Assembly (NCBI GenBank): GCA_964573885.1
Contig: CAZNLL010000116.1
Coordinates: 1-12,553, forward strand
DNA length: 12,553 nucleotides
Direction: 5' to 3'
DNA from: CAZNLL01 sp964573885
GTDB taxonomy: Bacteria; Desulfobacterota; DSM-4660; Desulfatiglandales; Desulfatiglandaceae
A program made the position numbers and the translations under genes. Below are positions 12,238-12,553 of the stretch, piece after piece. Below the pieces are notes generated by a model. That model had not been told where the DNA came from. It saw only the letters and a program-made list of their open reading frames with translations, and did not search any database. Numbering within the stretch: the stretch's first letter is position 1; every line of letters starts with the position of its first letter.

Positions 12238-12553
12238 ATGCCGACCATCAACCAGCTTGTGAGAAAAGGGCGCCGTAAATCCAGGAAAAAAGTAAAAACC
12301 CCCGCCCTTCAGGGTGCACCTCAAAAGAGAGGGGTTTGTGTCCGGGTTTACACGTCCACACCCAAGAAGCCCAACTCTGCACTCAGAAAGGTGGCCAGAG
12401 TCAGACTCACAAATGGTATTGAAGTCACCTCTTATATACCCGGCATGGGCCATAACCTCCAGGAGCATTCTGTTGTCCTTATTCGTGGGGGTCGTGTTAA
12501 GGATTTACCGGGTGTTCGATATCATGTGATCAGGGGCACAATGGATACCACCG
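12238..12553 (+). CDS. rpsL: 30S ribosomal protein S12, 5' part (partial)
   Basis: S12 sits at the decoding centre of the small subunit and controls translational accuracy. The window holds the first 105 codons of an expected 123-125; the right edge cuts the gene. It opens MPTINQLVRKGRRKSRKKVK and contains TPKKPNSALRKVARVRLTNG and GGRVKDLPGVRYHVIRGTMD. The residues linked to streptomycin response are wild type (K43 and K88 counting Met as 1). D89 is the aspartate methylthiolated by RimO in E. coli. The ATG at 12238 has GAGAGGA 6 nt upstream. It follows its own strong promoter. In related genomes rpsG and fusA come next, which would be just outside the window. Confidence 0.97.
   Translation, partial: MPTINQLVRKGRRKSRKKVKTPALQGAPQKRGVCVRVYTSTPKKPNSALRKVARVRLTNGIEVTSYIPGMGHNLQEHSVVLIRGGRVKDLPGVRYHVIRGTMDTT

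Noticed and set aside
12314..12529. Second + strand frame overlapping rpsL
   Set aside because: It is an out-of-frame shadow of the conserved S12 coding sequence.
1..12553. A novel accessory system, mobile element, CRISPR array or prophage
   Set aside because: Every coding stretch is assigned to a universal housekeeping family in standard order. There are no direct-repeat arrays, transposase genes, inverted-repeat ends or unexplained genes.

Overview
This window is a conserved bacterial translation/transcription superoperon, with every gene on the + strand. The order is tuf (3' end) - rpmG - tRNA-Trp(CCA) - secE - nusG - rplK - rplA - rplJ - rplL - rpoB - rpoC - rpsL (5' end). The gene order, moderate GC, C-type (four-cysteine) L33, a beta' subunit with the large trigger-loop insertion (SI3) and a beta subunit with both SI1- and SI2-like insertions all point to a proteobacterium-like Gram-negative. 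My best guess is a Desulfobacterota (former Deltaproteobacteria) lineage. That placement is inference; no phylogeny could be run.

Layout. Positions 1-51 are the last codons of EF-Tu. Positions 66-215 encode L33, and 233-309 is tRNA-Trp with an encoded CCA, followed by a T6 run. Positions 388-762 encode SecE with a lysine-rich N-terminal extension, and 866-1396 encode NusG. The L11 and L1 genes (1409-2564) are tightly packed. The 240-nt gap before rplJ (2565-2804) holds an L10-type ribosomal-protein leader RNA and a stem that can cover the rplJ Shine-Dalgarno sequence. L10 and L7/L12 follow (2805-3746), then the large RNA polymerase subunits beta (3836-7948) and beta' (8016-12089). Just after rpoC there is a terminator-like structure, then a near-consensus sigma70 promoter (12126-12154) that starts a new unit beginning with rpsL (S12, cut by the window end).

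How the genes work together. EF-Tu, L33, tRNA-Trp, L11, L1, L10, L7/L12 and S12 belong to translation. L11, L10 and L7/L12 build the ribosomal stalk region that recruits GTPase factors such as EF-Tu. Beta and beta' form the catalytic core of RNA polymerase, NusG is its elongation factor and its bridge to the ribosome, and SecE is the essential small subunit of the SecYEG translocon. Co-transcription plus the L10 leader would link ribosomal stalk supply to polymerase supply.

No unknown gene, mobile element, CRISPR array or accessory system is visible, and all protein genes look intact. No stretch over 300 bases lacks a gene. What merits a second look is regulatory: the rplJ leader with its alternative pairings, an internal start with a strong ribosome binding site inside secE, hairpins placed on the rpoB and rpoC stop codons, and the strong rpsL promoter.
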